Assembly (NCBI RefSeq): GCF_008641105.1
Contig: NZ_VTTI01000006.1
Location: 52,139 to 116,138 of the forward strand
Direction: 5' to 3'
DNA length: 64,000 bases
From: Halopseudomonas salina
Lineage (GTDB): Bacteria; Pseudomonadota; Gammaproteobacteria; Pseudomonadales; Pseudomonadaceae
The notes beneath the pieces were generated by a model, which searched no databases, was not told where the DNA came from, and saw only the letters and a list, made by a program, of their open reading frames with translations. A program made the translations under genes and the position numbers. Below, piece by piece: positions 16,279-25,018 of the stretch; positions within the stretch are counted from its first letter, which is position 1; the number at the start of each line of letters is the position of its first letter.

Positions 16279-17228
16279 TGCGATTAATGTCAGAAGAGTG
16301 GCCCCGTAAACAGGCCAGGCTTTCAATCGTCATAACTACCTACAATTATGCGAAGGTTGTTTGCAGAGCAATCGATTCCGTCGCCTCTCAGCTCTGCAGT
16401 GAGAGTGAGCTGATTGTCATTGACGATGGATCAACCGACGACACAGCATCATTGTTGGCTGGCCACATCTTGCCCGCAGAAGTCAACGCAGGGTATCTGA
16501 TACAGCCTAACACCGGTCCGGCTGCGGCCAGGAACCGTGCGTTGGAGTATTGCAATGGCATCTGGGTCCTGTTTCTTGACGCAGATGATGCGCTTTGTCC
16601 CGGCTCGATCGAAAAAATATGTTCGGTATTGACCGAGCATCCCGACACGGATCTGCTGCTGGGGGGTCACATCGCTGCCTATCCGGATGGACGTGAAAAA
16701 TACCATGAGCCCAGTCGTGTTGCCTCCGATGAGAAACAGCGGCTGTTGGATTATTTGTTAAACAAGCGAATCAGCATTTCTCATGGGTGTTCGATATTCC
16801 GGACTACGGCAGTAAGAGAAAGGCCTTATCCAGAACATTTGCGGCAGGCCGAGGATATCGCGGTCTTTGCTTATATGTTATCGCAGCCAAAGTGCATGAC
16901 CCTTCAGGCTCCCCTGGCAGTGATTTACAAGCACCAAGATAGCTTGCGCAATGATGTTTCACTCACCATCGCCAACAGCGCGCTTATTGCAGAGACTGTA
17001 TTCGAGAGCATGCCGGATTGGATTCAGCCCTATCGCCGACAATATGAGGCAAAGCGGGCTTTATCTGCATTTCGCAGTTGTTATCGAGCAGCTCGACGGA
17101 AGGATGCGCTGGCTTACTACAAGAAAGCTTTCAAGTTGTCGCCGCGACAAGCCTTCCGTTGGGACTATTTGTCGAAATGGCTGCGCTTGATATTCGCAAC
17201 TCGCGCAAAAGGTGGTGCGTCAGATTGA
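16278..17228 (+). CDS. Family 2 glycosyltransferase
   Basis: A 316-residue GT2 enzyme of the GT-A fold: ARLSIVITTYNYAKVVCRAIDSV, VIDDGSTDDTASLL (nucleotide-binding Asp), QPNTGPAAARNRAL, and the metal-binding LFLDADDALCPGS. No membrane helix is obvious, so it probably acts at the cytoplasmic membrane face on a lipid-linked LPS intermediate. The start ATG overlaps the acyltransferase stop; a second ATG at 16287 is possible. The end overlaps a convergent gene by nine bases. Sugar and linkage cannot be inferred. It takes the place of the wapH/wapR glycosyltransferases found at this point in P. aeruginosa, but need not be their equivalent. Confidence 0.87.
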   Translation: MRLMSEEWPRKQARLSIVITTYNYAKVVCRAIDSVASQLCSESELIVIDDGSTDDTASLLAGHILPAEVNAGYLIQPNTGPAAARNRALEYCNGIWVLFLDADDALCPGSIEKICSVLTEHPDTDLLLGGHIAAYPDGREKYHEPSRVASDEKQRLLDYLLNKRISISHGCSIFRTTAVRERPYPEHLRQAEDIAVFAYMLSQPKCMTLQAPLAVIYKHQDSLRNDVSLTIANSALIAETVFESMPDWIQPYRRQYEAKRALSAFRSCYRAARRKDALAYYKKAFKLSPRQAFRWDYLSKWLRLIFATRAKGGASD

Positions 17229-18020
17229 TTTTGGGAACGCGCTGACAAGCTTGTCCTTGATAGATTCAAGCCCGGGTCTTTCGTAAGGGTCTTCAATGAC
17301 GGGATGCGTCCCCTCCGTCTGAATCCATTCAATCGGTGTGGTTGCCTGCGGCTCACCCATCTGAAAAGCAGAGTAATAATCGACAAATTTCAAGTCGGAA
17401 ATGATGCCGCGAGAAAAGACAAGACGCCTGTTTGGTATGCCGAACGAATCTGCTAGGATCAAGCCGTGCATGCTGGACGATGCTATAAAATCACATTGTT
17501 GTATTTGTCTGGCAACGTCTTCAACCGGATCAAAAACACTTATAACCCGAACCCCGCCGAGTTTGGCCAGATCCTGCATTGCTGCGTTCTGCTGATCTAC
17601 AAAGTGTGGAATCAGTCCGAGTCTGTATTTTTTTTCAGGTTTGGGCCTGCCGGACCACCAGCGGTCAGTCAGTAACCCGGGGTCGCCCAGGGCTGGCATT
17701 GTTGCTAGGCCCTGAATCTGCTCCCGGGTTTTTTCGCCCCTGACCGCATGGTAATGATGGCGTCCTGAAAAAATGCGTTCGGCCGAGTCTGTACCGGCGC
17801 CCCAAATATGTAATTTGCGCTTGATCAGAAACCGCTTTGCCTTGCGCTCCCTGGAAAGTATGGAGCCAATGGCGATCATGTCAGCGTGCGCAGGCGAAGC
17901 GTGCACCACAGGTTTGCCTGAAACCATCTCTACAATCAGAGGGGACAGATAATCACCAAAGTTTTGCTTTGTGCTGTCTTGCGCACCTTCGCCGCGCCAC
18001 CAATAGAGTTTTATCGTCAC
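17220..18020 (-). CDS. Polysaccharide pyruvyl transferase family protein (minus strand)
   Basis: A 266-residue protein of the pyruvyl transferase family: KLYWWRGEGAQDSTKQNFGDYLSP (a typical opening), AIGSILS, HIWGAGTDSAER, HYHAVRGEKTREQIQGL, LGDPGLL, GLIPHFVD, and ASSSMHGLILADSFGIPN near the end. The same order is found in ExoV/CsaB-type proteins that add pyruvate from PEP or transfer sugar to exopolysaccharide. Start is GTG 18020 with AGGGAG upstream. It is only distantly similar to the gene at 11399. It is the one gene of the LPS block facing the other way, sharing that direction with the pseudokinase gene 38 bases upstream. Confidence 0.8.
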   Translation of the reverse strand: MTIKLYWWRGEGAQDSTKQNFGDYLSPLIVEMVSGKPVVHASPAHADMIAIGSILSRERKAKRFLIKRKLHIWGAGTDSAERIFSGRHHYHAVRGEKTREQIQGLATMPALGDPGLLTDRWWSGRPKPEKKYRLGLIPHFVDQQNAAMQDLAKLGGVRVISVFDPVEDVARQIQQCDFIASSSMHGLILADSFGIPNRRLVFSRGIISDLKFVDYYSAFQMGEPQATTPIEWIQTEGTHPVIEDPYERPGLESIKDKLVSAFPKSI

Positions 18021-18058
18021 GCCACAGGCTCCCTACACAGTTCTGATTTGATTTGAAT

Positions 18059-18646
18059 TTACTGGCGTACCAGGCTAGCCGCCAGGGGGTGCACCAGAGC
18101 CCAGTCTTTCTCGTAGCGTAGCAAATGCCGATAGTTTCGATTGCGCATTCGCTTGGGTAGAGGTTTGCCCAGGCAACGCATGTCGGAAATATCAATCAGA
18201 CCCAGGTTGCCTGCGGGTGTCAGCACGATATTGCCCAGGTGCAGTGAGCGAAAATAAACGCCCAGTTCGTGCAGGTGCGTGATGAACTCGCCAAGCATGC
18301 CGAACAGCTCGAGTTGTTCCAGGCTGGGGTCTTCATTTAATAACTGCCGCAGGGTTATACCTTCCAGAGGACTGTAATGGACTACCGAGCGGTAAGGTTC
18401 GTTTAGCTTGAACACACTGATAATATGGGGGCAGGGGATACCCATTTGTGCAAGCTCTGCGGCGTTAACCGCAAAACGCTCGGCAGGCGGGAAGAACACA
18501 GTTTTCGAGAACCAGCTCTTGCGTCGGAACAGCTTCAGATAGGTGCCGTCAGTCAGCCGCAAAACTTTCTCGCCATGGCCATCCTTTTCGATAACCTCGG
18601 CGTTTATGCGCATGGCCGCGAACTGCTCGCTACTCATCGACTGCAT
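18059..18646 (-). CDS. LPS-locus kinase-fold protein, PA4998-like, lacking the catalytic Asp
   Basis: A 195-residue InaA/WaaP-type kinase-fold protein corresponding to P. aeruginosa PA4998, next to msbA as here. N-lobe YLKLFRRKSWFSKT and C-lobe LGEFITHLHELGVYFRSLHLGNIVL followed by LGLIDISDMR are visible. Where kinases have HRD the protein has F-R-S, with Ser134 in place of the Asp, although the following H-x-x-N and the DFG-like Asp remain. ATG 18646 is preferred over TTG 18664 because AGGAA precedes it by about seven bases. It is divergent from msbA. Catalytic activity is doubtful; a binding or regulatory role in core assembly is possible. Confidence 0.72.
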   Translation of the reverse strand: MQSMSSEQFAAMRINAEVIEKDGHGEKVLRLTDGTYLKLFRRKSWFSKTVFFPPAERFAVNAAELAQMGIPCPHIISVFKLNEPYRSVVHYSPLEGITLRQLLNEDPSLEQLELFGMLGEFITHLHELGVYFRSLHLGNIVLTPAGNLGLIDISDMRCLGKPLPKRMRNRNYRHLLRYEKDWALVHPLAASLVRQ

Positions 18647-18754
18647 TGGGCTTTCCTGAATCAAAACGGCAGTTTAGCGTACTTTTACAGTGCCCGCTGC
18701 GCCTCCGGATTGCTGTGTTAAACTCTGCCTCCGGTCCATTTTCGCGAAGTGCTC

Positions 18755-20542
18755 ATGTCTGATTCCGAAAAAGAAAGTTTCGCCCGATCCAGTGCGCGGA
18801 TCTACATGCGTCTACTGGGGTATGTGAAGCCCTACTGGCTGCCGTTTGGTATCAGTATTCTGGGTTTCATGATTTTCGCTTCGAGCCAGCCAGCGATGGC
18901 GTGGATGCTCAAATACTTTGTCGACGGTTTGACTCAGGGTGCAGGTGGGATGTTTCTGGGTGTGCCCCTGATCTGGGGCTTCCCCCTTTTCATTATCGTG
19001 GTGGCGTTCTACCAGGGTGCAGGCTCCTTTCTGGGCAACTATTACATTGCCAAGGTATCACTCGGTGTGGTGCATGATTTGCGTACGGCCCTGTTCAATA
19101 ATTTGCTTACACTGCCCAATCGCTATCTGGACAACCACAATTCAGGTCATCTGGTATCCCGCATTACCTTTAACGTCACCATGGTGACCGGCGCCGCGAC
19201 TGATGCCATCAAGGTGGTATTTCGTGAAGGCATGACGGTGATCTTTTTGTTTGCCTACCTGCTGTGGATGAACTGGCAACTGACGCTGGTATTGATGGCG
19301 ATACTTCCGGTGATCGGCTTGATGGTGAACAGCACGAGCAAGAAGTTTCGCAAGCAGAGTCACAAGATTCAGGCGGCGATGGGAGATGTTACCCATGTCA
19401 CCTCGGAAACCATTTCCGGCTATCGGGTGGTTCGCAGTTTTGGTGGAGAGGAGTACGAAACCCGGAGGTTCTATCAGGCAAGCGAAGCCAACCGTCAGCG
19501 CGGATTGAAGATGACGCGCACGGGCGCGGTATTCACTCCGACATTGCAGTTGGTGACCTTCAGTGCAATGGCGATTGTGATGTTTCTTGTACTGTTCCTG
19601 CGTGGAGACTCGACTGTGGGTGACCTGGTTTCCTATATCACCGCTGCAGCGCTGCTGCCCAAGCCGATCCGCCAGTTATCCGAGGTCAGTGCAAACATTC
19701 AGAAGGGCATCGCTGCCGCCGAGAGCATCTTTGAGCAGCTGGATGAAGAGCCGGAGACCGACAAGGGTACTACCGAGCGTGAGCGCGTTTCGGGAGAGAT
19801 CGAAGTTCGTGATCTTGATTTCAGTTATCCCAATACCGACAAGAACGTGCTTGAGGGCATCAACTTTCGAGTCCAGCCGGGGCAGATGGTCGCTCTGGTG
19901 GGTCGCTCGGGTAGTGGCAAGTCGACCCTGGTGAGCCTGATTCCGCGTTTTTACCACCACGACAAGGGGCATATTCTGCTCGACGGTGTGGATGTGGAAG
20001 ATTTCCGGCTACGCAATCTTCGCCGGCATATTGCCCTGGTCACCCAGCACGTCACGCTGTTCAACGATACGATCGCCAATAATATCGCTTATGGCGATCT
20101 GGCCGGTGCACCCCGCGAGGCGATCGAGCGGGCGGTGGAGGCAGCCTATGCCAAGGAATTCATCGACAAGATGCCTCAGGGGCTCGATACCATGGTCGGT
20201 GAAAACGGCGTGCTGCTCTCTGGCGGTCAACGCCAGCGGCTGGCCATAGCCCGGGCGCTATTGAAGGATGCTCCCGTGCTGATTCTGGATGAGGCGACGT
20301 CGGCCCTCGACACTGAGTCAGAGCGGCATATTCAGGGCGCGTTGGACCGGGTGATGGAAGGTCGTACCACCCTGGTGATTGCGCATCGACTGTCCACCAT
20401 CGAGAAGGCCGATATCATCATGGTGATGGACCAGGGCCGAATTGTAGAGCGTGGTAGTCACGCCGAGCTGATTGCGCAGAATGGTTATTACGCGCGGCTG
20501 CACAGCATGCAGTTCCGGGATGAGCCGGCTGCCGAGGCCTGA
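18755..20542 (+). CDS. msbA: Lipid A-core flippase MsbA (ABC exporter)
   Basis: MsbA flips lipid A-core across the inner membrane using ATP. The 595-residue half-transporter has an N-terminal six-helix membrane domain (about 20-320) and a C-terminal ATPase: Walker A GRSGSGKST at 383-391, ABC signature LSGGQRQRLAIARALL, Walker B VLILDEATSALD and the switch His in VIAHRLSTIEKAD. ATG 18755 is used; a GTG in frame at 18749 is an alternative that adds two residues. As in P. aeruginosa it is followed directly by hldE (47-base gap), so synthesis of ADP-heptose and export of finished core are coupled. Confidence 0.95.
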   Translation: MSDSEKESFARSSARIYMRLLGYVKPYWLPFGISILGFMIFASSQPAMAWMLKYFVDGLTQGAGGMFLGVPLIWGFPLFIIVVAFYQGAGSFLGNYYIAKVSLGVVHDLRTALFNNLLTLPNRYLDNHNSGHLVSRITFNVTMVTGAATDAIKVVFREGMTVIFLFAYLLWMNWQLTLVLMAILPVIGLMVNSTSKKFRKQSHKIQAAMGDVTHVTSETISGYRVVRSFGGEEYETRRFYQASEANRQRGLKMTRTGAVFTPTLQLVTFSAMAIVMFLVLFLRGDSTVGDLVSYITAAALLPKPIRQLSEVSANIQKGIAAAESIFEQLDEEPETDKGTTERERVSGEIEVRDLDFSYPNTDKNVLEGINFRVQPGQMVALVGRSGSGKSTLVSLIPRFYHHDKGHILLDGVDVEDFRLRNLRRHIALVTQHVTLFNDTIANNIAYGDLAGAPREAIERAVEAAYAKEFIDKMPQGLDTMVGENGVLLSGGQRQRLAIARALLKDAPVLILDEATSALDTESERHIQGALDRVMEGRTTLVIAHRLSTIEKADIIMVMDQGRIVERGSHAELIAQNGYYARLHSMQFRDEPAAEA

Positions 20543-20589
20543 ATCTCTTTTACTAGCCCCCAGGGGCCGACTGAATACAGGTAGAACCA

Positions 20590-22020
20590 ATGAAGCTGAC
20601 CATGCCACGTTTTGATTCCGCACCGGTACTGGTGGTGGGTGATGTCATGCTCGATCGTTACTGGCATGGGCCTACTCACCGTATATCCCCGGAAGCTCCG
20701 GTGCCGGTGGTAAAGGTTGACCAGATCGAGGATCGGCCCGGCGGTGCGGGCAACGTGGCCCTGAATATTGCAGCCTTGGGTGCGCCGGCCTGGTTGGTGG
20801 GTGTCACAGGCGAAGATGAGGCTGCATTGAGTTTGCGCCAACGCTTGAACGCCGCCGGTGTCTATTGCGATTTTCAGGCCCATGCCGATCGTCCTACCAT
20901 AACCAAGCTGCGCGTGATGAGCCGCCACCAGCAACTGATTCGTCTGGATTTCGAGGAACCCTTCGAGACTGACGGTGAGGCGATTCTTGAGGCGGTGCGT
21001 GGCCTGCTTGACAAGGTCAAGGTGATGATCCTGTCGGATTACGGCAAAGGCGCGCTGGTTAATCATCAAGCACTGATTGCTCTGGCTAAAGCGCGCGGCG
21101 TGCCGGTGCTTGCCGACCCCAAGGGCAAGGATTTCAGCATCTACCGTGGTGCGACCCTTATTACCCCGAATATGACCGAGTTCGAGGCGGTTGTAGGTCA
21201 CTGCAGTAGCGAGCAGATGCTGGTCGAGAAGGGTATGGCGCTGGTCGAGGATCTGCAGCTCGATGCGATGCTGGTGACCCGGAGTGAGCAGGGTATGACG
21301 TTGCTGCGTCGCGGAGAGCCGGCGCTGCATATGCCCGCCAGGGCGCGGGAAGTATTTGATGTGACGGGTGCCGGGGATACCGTTATTTCTACTTTGGCCG
21401 CTGCTCTTGCTGCCGGGGAATCGATGCCCAACGCGGTTGGTTTATCCAATCTGGCTGCAGGGATTGTTATTGGCAAGCTGGGTACGGCGGCGATCAGCGC
21501 GCCGGAGCTGCGCCGGGCAGTGCAGCGCGAGCAGGGTAGCGAGCGCGGTGTGGTCGGACTGGAGCAGTTGGTTCAGGCGGTCGAGGACGCACGCGCCCAC
21601 GGCGAGAGAATTGTATTCACCAATGGCTGTTTCGACATCATCCATGCCGGCCACGTGGGCTACCTGGAAGAGGCGCGCAGCCTTGGCGACCGTCTCATTG
21701 TGGCGATCAATGATGACGCGTCGGTCAGTCGGTTGAAGGGTCCGGGGCGACCAATCAATAGTGTCGAACGGCGCATGACGGTGCTGGCCGGCCTGGGTGC
21801 GGTTGACTGGGTGGTCAGCTTTGCCGAAGACACCCCCGAGGAATTGCTCAAGGCCCTCAGGCCCGACATTCTGGTCAAGGGCGGGGATTACAGTGTTGAC
21901 CAGGTGGTAGGCGCGCCGCTGGTGAATAGCTGGGGTGGCGAGGTGAAGGTGCTGAACTTCGTTGAAAGCTGCTCGACGACGGCTATCGTCGAGCGTATCC
22001 GCGAACGGGATAAGGACTGA
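20590..22020 (+). CDS. hldE: Bifunctional heptose 7-phosphate kinase / heptose 1-phosphate adenylyltransferase
   Basis: HldE catalyses two steps of ADP-heptose synthesis, the donor for WaaC and WaaF. The 476-residue protein has an N-terminal ribokinase-family domain ([24 protein letters not shown]; the catalytic [13 protein letters not shown] near 258) and a C-terminal cytidylyltransferase-like domain ([20 protein letters not shown] from residue 343, with the HxGH motif, and [10 protein letters not shown]). Length and domain order are standard. It starts 47 bases after msbA. Its stop is six bases from the end of a convergent gene, leaving no room for a separate terminator hairpin. Confidence 0.96.
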   Translation: MKLTMPRFDSAPVLVVGDVMLDRYWHGPTHRISPEAPVPVVKVDQIEDRPGGAGNVALNIAALGAPAWLVGVTGEDEAALSLRQRLNAAGVYCDFQAHADRPTITKLRVMSRHQQLIRLDFEEPFETDGEAILEAVRGLLDKVKVMILSDYGKGALVNHQALIALAKARGVPVLADPKGKDFSIYRGATLITPNMTEFEAVVGHCSSEQMLVEKGMALVEDLQLDAMLVTRSEQGMTLLRRGEPALHMPARAREVFDVTGAGDTVISTLAAALAAGESMPNAVGLSNLAAGIVIGKLGTAAISAPELRRAVQREQGSERGVVGLEQLVQAVEDARAHGERIVFTNGCFDIIHAGHVGYLEEARSLGDRLIVAINDDASVSRLKGPGRPINSVERRMTVLAGLGAVDWVVSFAEDTPEELLKALRPDILVKGGDYSVDQVVGAPLVNSWGGEVKVLNFVESCSTTAIVERIRERDKD

Positions 22021-22026
22021 AATTTC

Positions 22027-22902
22027 TCAGAGCCGCTGCAGACCCTCGTCCCAGTCGCAGCGGCGCGCATCAACAACCCATCCCTGTTGAGCGGCCATGG
22101 CTTCGCTGAAAAACCGATTCTTTGGTCGACGTGGTTGCAGCTCGCCGCGTATCAGACTGAACAGTTCGCCAGTGGCTTTGCCGTCGCATATTTCAGCCAG
22201 AAAAATCTCGGGTTTCTGATAATCCATTTCTACGACAAGCTCGCCAGTGCTCTGCTCAAGCCTTTCATCGGCATGCAGAAGAGTCAGATCGGTGCATTTT
22301 TCTGGCAGCTCCAGTTGCATGGCGTAAACCAGTTGCAATGAGTTTGTTGGCAGATGCAGGTAAGCGCGGGGGCGTTCGACAAGGTGCAGCTCACGGCACA
22401 GGATCGGCCGGGTGCCGCACTGTCTGGGTGTCAGCTTGTAGGAGTAGCGCTTGCAGCGTGACAGCAGCGGGGCATAGGGGGTCGGTAGCCAGGTCTCGAG
22501 ATAACTGCCCTGTAGCCAGCCGTGGCTGCATTCGATCAGCAACTCTTCGGCTAGCTCGGTCATTACCGGAAGCAACGGGACCCTGAGTTCATGGGCAGGT
22601 ACGTAACCGGAAATCAGCTTGAGCACGCTGTCACCCTGGTCGGCTCGTTTCTGCCGGATCAACACACGGAACTGTCTGCCCTGCCAGTTGAGGCTAAGAT
22701 CCACCGAGACGCCTAGGTTGGCTGCAATCAGCTCGAAGTTATCCGGATCGTCGATTTCAACGGGTTCGCGCAGGGCCTGCATTTGGGCAAAACTCAGGGG
22801 GTTGCCTACGGGTGTATAGCAGAGCACCTCTGAGCTGGCTTTGACTTCAATGGCCTGGGTTCTGAATACCCCGGGATCCTTGCGGGCGATGATGCGTGAC
22901 AT
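22027..22902 (-). CDS. Conserved hypothetical protein, PA4993-like
   Basis: A 291-residue soluble protein with no motif that I can assign. It begins MSRIIARKDPGVFRTQAIEV, has no signal peptide or membrane helix, and contains a Cys-rich middle (LLSRCKRYSYKLTPRQCGTRP, with ILCRELHL after it) and VVEMDYQKPEIFLAEI towards the end. Position between hldE and an aldo/keto reductase equals that of P. aeruginosa PA4993. It is followed on the same strand, upstream, by genes for a reductase (12 bases) and an oxidoreductase, so it probably belongs to that small operon as its last gene. Function unknown. Confidence 0.65.
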   Translation of the reverse strand: MSRIIARKDPGVFRTQAIEVKASSEVLCYTPVGNPLSFAQMQALREPVEIDDPDNFELIAANLGVSVDLSLNWQGRQFRVLIRQKRADQGDSVLKLISGYVPAHELRVPLLPVMTELAEELLIECSHGWLQGSYLETWLPTPYAPLLSRCKRYSYKLTPRQCGTRPILCRELHLVERPRAYLHLPTNSLQLVYAMQLELPEKCTDLTLLHADERLEQSTGELVVEMDYQKPEIFLAEICDGKATGELFSLIRGELQPRRPKNRFFSEAMAAQQGWVVDARRCDWDEGLQRL

Positions 22903-22913
22903 GCGCTTGCCTC

Positions 22914-23711
22914 TTATCGATGCAAAACCCTGAGCGCCGTGGCGACGTTCTCGCGCAGGTGGGTTTGGTTGATGGTGCCAATCACGGCACTGGCGACGGC
23001 TGGATGGCTGTAAATGAGCTGAAGACTGGCGAACATCGGGTCTTCACCCTGCAGGCACGCATGCCCGCTGGCCAACGCCTTTTTGATCAGTATGCCCTTG
23101 TTGTGTGACAACGCATGGTCGAGCACGGGCTTTTCCTGCTGTTCCTGCAGATTGTACGTCACCATAGCGCAATCACCCTCATCCAATGCGCGAATACCAC
23201 CTTCGACAGTCTTGCCGGAGAAACCGAAAGCGCGAATGAGGCCAGCACGCTTGAGCTGTATCAGGGTCGGATAGACGGCTTCCCCAAGGACGCGGATGTC
23301 ATTGCCATCGGAATGTACCAGTACCAGATCGAGGTAATCGGTTTTCAGGCGCCTTAGCGAGCGCTCGATCGACATGCGCGTGTGGTCGGCGGTGAAATCG
23401 AAGTGCGATTGGCCGTGCTCAAATTCCTCGCCGACCTTGGTGCAGATCACCCAGTCGTGACGGCGACGCCCGAGCAGTCCGCCCAGCCGCTCCTCGCTGC
23501 TCCCGTAGGCTGGTGCAGTATCCAGCAGATTGATGCCCAGATCCTGTGCCAGGGCGAGAATGTCTCGTGCCTGACGGTCGTCCGGCAGATCAAAGCTGTC
23601 GGGATACTTTACGCCCTGGTTGCGCCCGAATTTGACCGTACCCAGCCCCAGGGGAGATACCGTCAGTCCGGTGCTCCCCAGGCGTCGATGAAAGGGCTGA
23701 AGGCTACTCAT
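22914..23711 (-). CDS. Aldo/keto reductase
   Basis: A 265-residue TIM-barrel oxidoreductase of the aldo/keto reductase family (PA4992-like). Visible family marks are the opening LGSTGLTVSPLGLGTVKFG, NLLDTAPAYGSSEERLGGLL with the catalytic Asp and Tyr, WVICTKVGEEF with the catalytic Lys, and DLVLVHSDG where the catalytic His would lie. NAD(P)H-dependent carbonyl reduction is the expected chemistry; the substrate is unknown. Its start overlaps the stop of the FAD oxidoreductase gene by four bases, so the two are translationally coupled. It is somewhat shorter than many members of the family (about 280-330 aa). Confidence 0.88.
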   Translation of the reverse strand: MSSLQPFHRRLGSTGLTVSPLGLGTVKFGRNQGVKYPDSFDLPDDRQARDILALAQDLGINLLDTAPAYGSSEERLGGLLGRRRHDWVICTKVGEEFEHGQSHFDFTADHTRMSIERSLRRLKTDYLDLVLVHSDGNDIRVLGEAVYPTLIQLKRAGLIRAFGFSGKTVEGGIRALDEGDCAMVTYNLQEQQEKPVLDHALSHNKGILIKKALASGHACLQGEDPMFASLQLIYSHPAVASAVIGTINQTHLRENVATALRVLHR

Positions 23712-24883
23712 GGGAAACAGATATCCCAGGCTGGTGCTGCCAGTTGCGGGCGAGGCAGGCCCGAGTAATCATCGTTCAGACTCGGACGGATTCCCTGACT
23801 TTGCAGTTGGCTCACTGCCTGGTCGCTCAGATCCGGGGCCAGGGCGAGCTTGGTCGGCCAACTGACCAGTACATTCTGGACTGGTTGCAGGTACGCGGTA
23901 TCAGGGCGTACGAGGCCGCTCTGTGCTGGCTCCGCCCGATTGACCGGCAGGGTTGTCCATTGGCAATTGGCAAGATCGACCCAGGGCAGCAATTCCTTGA
24001 GTTCCTGCTGGGCTTTGCTCACCAGCGCATCCGGGGTGAGATGTACTCCCTGCTCGGCAAGTTCGCCACCCAGATACCAGCACCACTGCCCATCGGCGCA
24101 CGGATGCGTGGTTATCGTCATGCGCGGCTTGGGGCTGCTGCCCAGGCAATGGGCGTAGAGGGGGGGCAGGTTAGGCCCCTTGACCAGCACCATTTGCAGG
24201 GGACGTCGCTGCATGGCCGGCTGGCTGACGCCCCAATCCTGAAGGAGTGCTTCGTTGCCTTCGCCGGCGGTCAGGACGTACCGCTGGGCCTTGATCTGAT
24301 GCCCGTTGATACGTACGGCGTTGATGCTGCCATCGTCGCGACGCTCGATCTGCGGTGCGCTGTCTGAAACCAGACTGTCGCCAGCAAGTTCGCTCAAGCG
24401 CCTCACGGCATCCGGCACATCGATCACCAGTTCGGCCAGGCGGTAGACCTTGCCCCGAAAGCTGGGGTTGGCAAACACCTCGGGCAGGTCCTTGCCCTTG
24501 ACCGCATCTACCTTGCCGCGCAACGCCTTGCTGGCAAAAAAACCGGCCAGATTGCTGATCAGGCTGCCCGGAGACCAGAGATAATGATGCTCCGAAAGCA
24601 GCCGTACGCCGCGTAGGTCAAGCTCACCATCGCCCTGCAGCGAGGCTCGCCAGCGATTGGGCATGCCGGCGATGGATTCTGACGCTGCCGTCAACTTTCC
24701 GTGCAGTGCATACTTGGTGCCGCCGTGAATGATGCCCTGGGACTTGCCACTTTGTCCGCCGCCGAGCGCGCCACGCTCGATCAGCAGGGTGCTGTAGCCC
24801 AGGCCTCGCAGGCGGGCGTTGAGCCACAGGCCGGCGATGCCGCCGCCCAGAATACAGATGTCGGTTTCGAGAGTTTTACTCAT
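23708..24883 (-). CDS. FAD-dependent oxidoreductase (DAO family)
   Basis: A 391-residue flavoprotein. The N-terminal Rossmann motif CILGGGIAGLWLNARL (about 11-26) and the FAD-contacting ERGALGGGQSGKSQGIIHGG are those of the DAO/glycerol-3-phosphate dehydrogenase-like group; a second nucleotide-contact block is RYVLTAGEGNEALL (about 200). It matches P. aeruginosa PA4991 by neighbours. The substrate is not known. It is the first gene of a three-gene minus-strand operon and is divergent from waaA across 135 bases that must hold both promoters. Confidence 0.85.
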   Translation of the reverse strand: MSKTLETDICILGGGIAGLWLNARLRGLGYSTLLIERGALGGGQSGKSQGIIHGGTKYALHGKLTAASESIAGMPNRWRASLQGDGELDLRGVRLLSEHHYLWSPGSLISNLAGFFASKALRGKVDAVKGKDLPEVFANPSFRGKVYRLAELVIDVPDAVRRLSELAGDSLVSDSAPQIERRDDGSINAVRINGHQIKAQRYVLTAGEGNEALLQDWGVSQPAMQRRPLQMVLVKGPNLPPLYAHCLGSSPKPRMTITTHPCADGQWCWYLGGELAEQGVHLTPDALVSKAQQELKELLPWVDLANCQWTTLPVNRAEPAQSGLVRPDTAYLQPVQNVLVSWPTKLALAPDLSDQAVSQLQSQGIRPSLNDDYSGLPRPQLAAPAWDICFP

Positions 24884-25018
24884 GGACTCCGGCGCTTGCG
24901 CGCTATGTATGACTAAAGGGGGCTAGTATAGACACTGCCGGTGCCTGTGGTCACATCTGCTACTATGAGTCGCACGCTGGAACGGTGTTCTGTGCGCCTT
25001 GCCCACCGAGGATCTTGA

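Noticed and set aside
20543..20589. Short GC-rich palindrome between msbA and hldE as a terminator
   Set aside because: The stem is only about five bases with almost no loop and no T run, and the two genes are expected to be co-transcribed.
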